Assembly (NCBI GenBank): GCA_017544185.1
Contig: JAFYEQ010000251.1
Span: 1 to 5,403, forward strand
Direction of reading: 5' to 3'
DNA: 5,403 nucleotides
Source: Oscillospiraceae bacterium
Lineage (GTDB): Bacteria > Bacillota > Clostridia > Oscillospirales > Ruminococcaceae
A program made the position numbers and the translations under genes. How positions within the stretch are numbered: the first letter of the stretch is position 1; every line of letters starts with the position of its first letter. This document shows positions 4,432-5,403 of the stretch, one piece after another. The notes under the pieces were generated by a model, which made no database searches, had not been told where the DNA came from, and was given only the letters and a program-made list of their open reading frames with translations.

Positions 4432-5403
4432 ATGCTTATCTTAGTAGTGAACGCAGGAAGCTCATCGCTGAAGTATCAGCTGCTCGACATGGACGACGAG
4501 AGCGTCCTTGCCAAGGGCAACTGTGACCGTATAGGTATAGACGGTCACATCTCCCACAAGGCAAAGGGCATATCCATCGAGGAGGACGTATCCTTCCCCA
4601 CCCATACCGAGGCTTTTGCCAAGCTGGTGAGCGTGCTCACCGAGGGCGAGGCAGCTGTCATAAGCTCTCTCGATGAGATCAAGGCTATCGGCAACCGTAT
4701 CGTGCAGGGCGGCGACGTGTTCAGCGAGACCGTACTGGTAGACGATGAGGTCATCGACAAGATCGACGCTCTGGCTGAGATCGCTCCCGTACACAATCAC
4801 GGTGCAGCTCTGGCGCTCCGTGCGTGCAAGAGCGTTATGCCCGACGTTCCCATGACGGTAGTATTCGACACGGCGTTCCATCAGACCATGCCCGAGAAGG
4901 CATACCTCTTCGGTCTGCCCTACGAGGACTTCGAGAAATATCACGTCCGCAAGTACGGCTTCCACGGCACGTCTCACAGGTTCGTATCCGCTGCTGTGGC
5001 TGAGGCTATGGGCAAGGACCGCAAGGATCTGAAGATCGTCACATGTCATCTGGGCAACGGCTCCTCCATATCCGCTGTGGATCACGGCAAGGTCATCGAC
5101 ACAACCATGGGCTTCACGCCTCTCGACGGTCTGCTGATGGGCACACGCTGCGGCGCTGTGGATCCCTCCGCTGTTACCTACGTTATGGAGAAGCATGGCT
5201 TCACTCCCGCTGAGATGGCTGAGTATATGAACAAGAAGTCCGGTCTGCTCGGTATATCCGGCGTATCCTCCGACAACCGTGACGTTAGCGCGGCTGCCAA
5301 GGAGGGCAACAAGCGTGCAGAGCTGGCAAACTCCATGCTGAAGTATCAGGTGAAGAAGTACATCGGTGCGTTCATGGCTGCCATGAACGGTGCAGATGCC
5401 ATA
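4432..5403 (+). CDS. ackA: Acetate kinase (3' end outside the window)
   Basis: Acetate kinase interconverts acetate + ATP and acetyl phosphate + ADP in the cytoplasm; with phosphotransacetylase it yields ATP during acetate-forming fermentation. The 324 codons seen are most of a family of about 400 aa. Motifs: VNAGSSSLKYQL (6-17) phosphate-binding start; R89; VFDTAFHQTMP (144-154) with catalytic D146; YGFHGTSH (175-182) with H178; CHLGNGSS (205-212); GFTPLDGLLMGTR (227-239) with R239; and KKSGLLGISGVSSD (268-281). These correspond to Methanosarcina thermophila R91, D148, H180 and R241; the equivalent of E384 is past the edge. Unusual against the best-known enzymes: GNRIVQGG for GHRVVHGG, PVHNHGA for PLHNPPN, and TRCGAVDP for TRSGDIDP. 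The ATG has AAAGGAG (4418-4424) 7 nt upstream, the strongest ribosome site here. The start is secure; no pta gene is visible. Confidence 0.97.
   Translation, partial: MLILVVNAGSSSLKYQLLDMDDESVLAKGNCDRIGIDGHISHKAKGISIEEDVSFPTHTEAFAKLVSVLTEGEAAVISSLDEIKAIGNRIVQGGDVFSETVLVDDEVIDKIDALAEIAPVHNHGAALALRACKSVMPDVPMTVVFDTAFHQTMPEKAYLFGLPYEDFEKYHVRKYGFHGTSHRFVSAAVAEAMGKDRKDLKIVTCHLGNGSSISAVDHGKVIDTTMGFTPLDGLLMGTRCGAVDPSAVTYVMEKHGFTPAEMAEYMNKKSGLLGISGVSSDNRDVSAAAKEGNKRAELANSMLKYQVKKYIGAFMAAMNGADAI

Noticed and set aside
4462..5196. Antisense open frame (244 codons) opposite ackA
   Set aside because: It lies wholly opposite a strongly conserved enzyme gene and its translation is His/Val/Tyr-rich low-information sequence with no recognisable family, so it is a shadow.

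Overview
The window is a compact, single-strand (+) stretch of ordinary bacterial genes. It holds the tail of an unidentified membrane protein, then a chemosensory operon in the order cheA – cheW – cheR – cheW, then the first 324 codons of acetate kinase (ackA), which runs off the right edge. The CheA P2 type, the strong GGAGG-type ribosome sites and the Ruminococcus-like AckA sequence suggest a moderately GC-rich Clostridia member, perhaps Oscillospirales/Ruminococcaceae. Codon usage is distinctive: isoleucine is written ATC or ATA and almost never ATT (cheW1 14 ATC, 10 ATA, 0 ATT; partial ackA 12, 7, 0). The taxonomic call is an inference from recognition, not a search.

Layout. Positions 1-153 are the last 50 codons of a protein ending in a hydrophobic segment and a basic tail. 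Positions 154-315 are non-coding and hold a near-consensus sigma-A promoter (TTGACT, 17 bp, TATCAT with an extended -10) followed by a roughly 80-nt leader with small inverted repeats. cheA (316-2619) follows, then cheW1 (2639-3088), cheR (3119-3922) and cheW2 (3942-4367), with gaps of only 19, 30 and 19 nt, each containing a ribosome binding site. This spacing strongly suggests one transcript. A 64-nt gap with a stem-loop but no U-tract and no clear promoter leads into ackA (from 4432).

How the genes work together. CheA is the histidine kinase of the chemoreceptor array, the two CheW proteins couple receptors to CheA, and CheR methylates receptors for adaptation. No receptor, CheY, CheB, CheC/CheD or flagellar gene is in the window, so what the array controls (flagella, pili or something else) cannot be told here. 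ackA makes or consumes acetyl phosphate; its link to chemotaxis may be mere adjacency.

The most notable points are a duplicated P2 (response-regulator-binding) domain in CheA with one diverged copy, two dissimilar CheW paralogues flanking CheR, the possible read-through into ackA, and lineage-type substitutions at normally conserved AckA motifs. I saw no mobile element, CRISPR array, RNA gene, frameshift or sign of recent transfer, and nothing that is clearly a new system.
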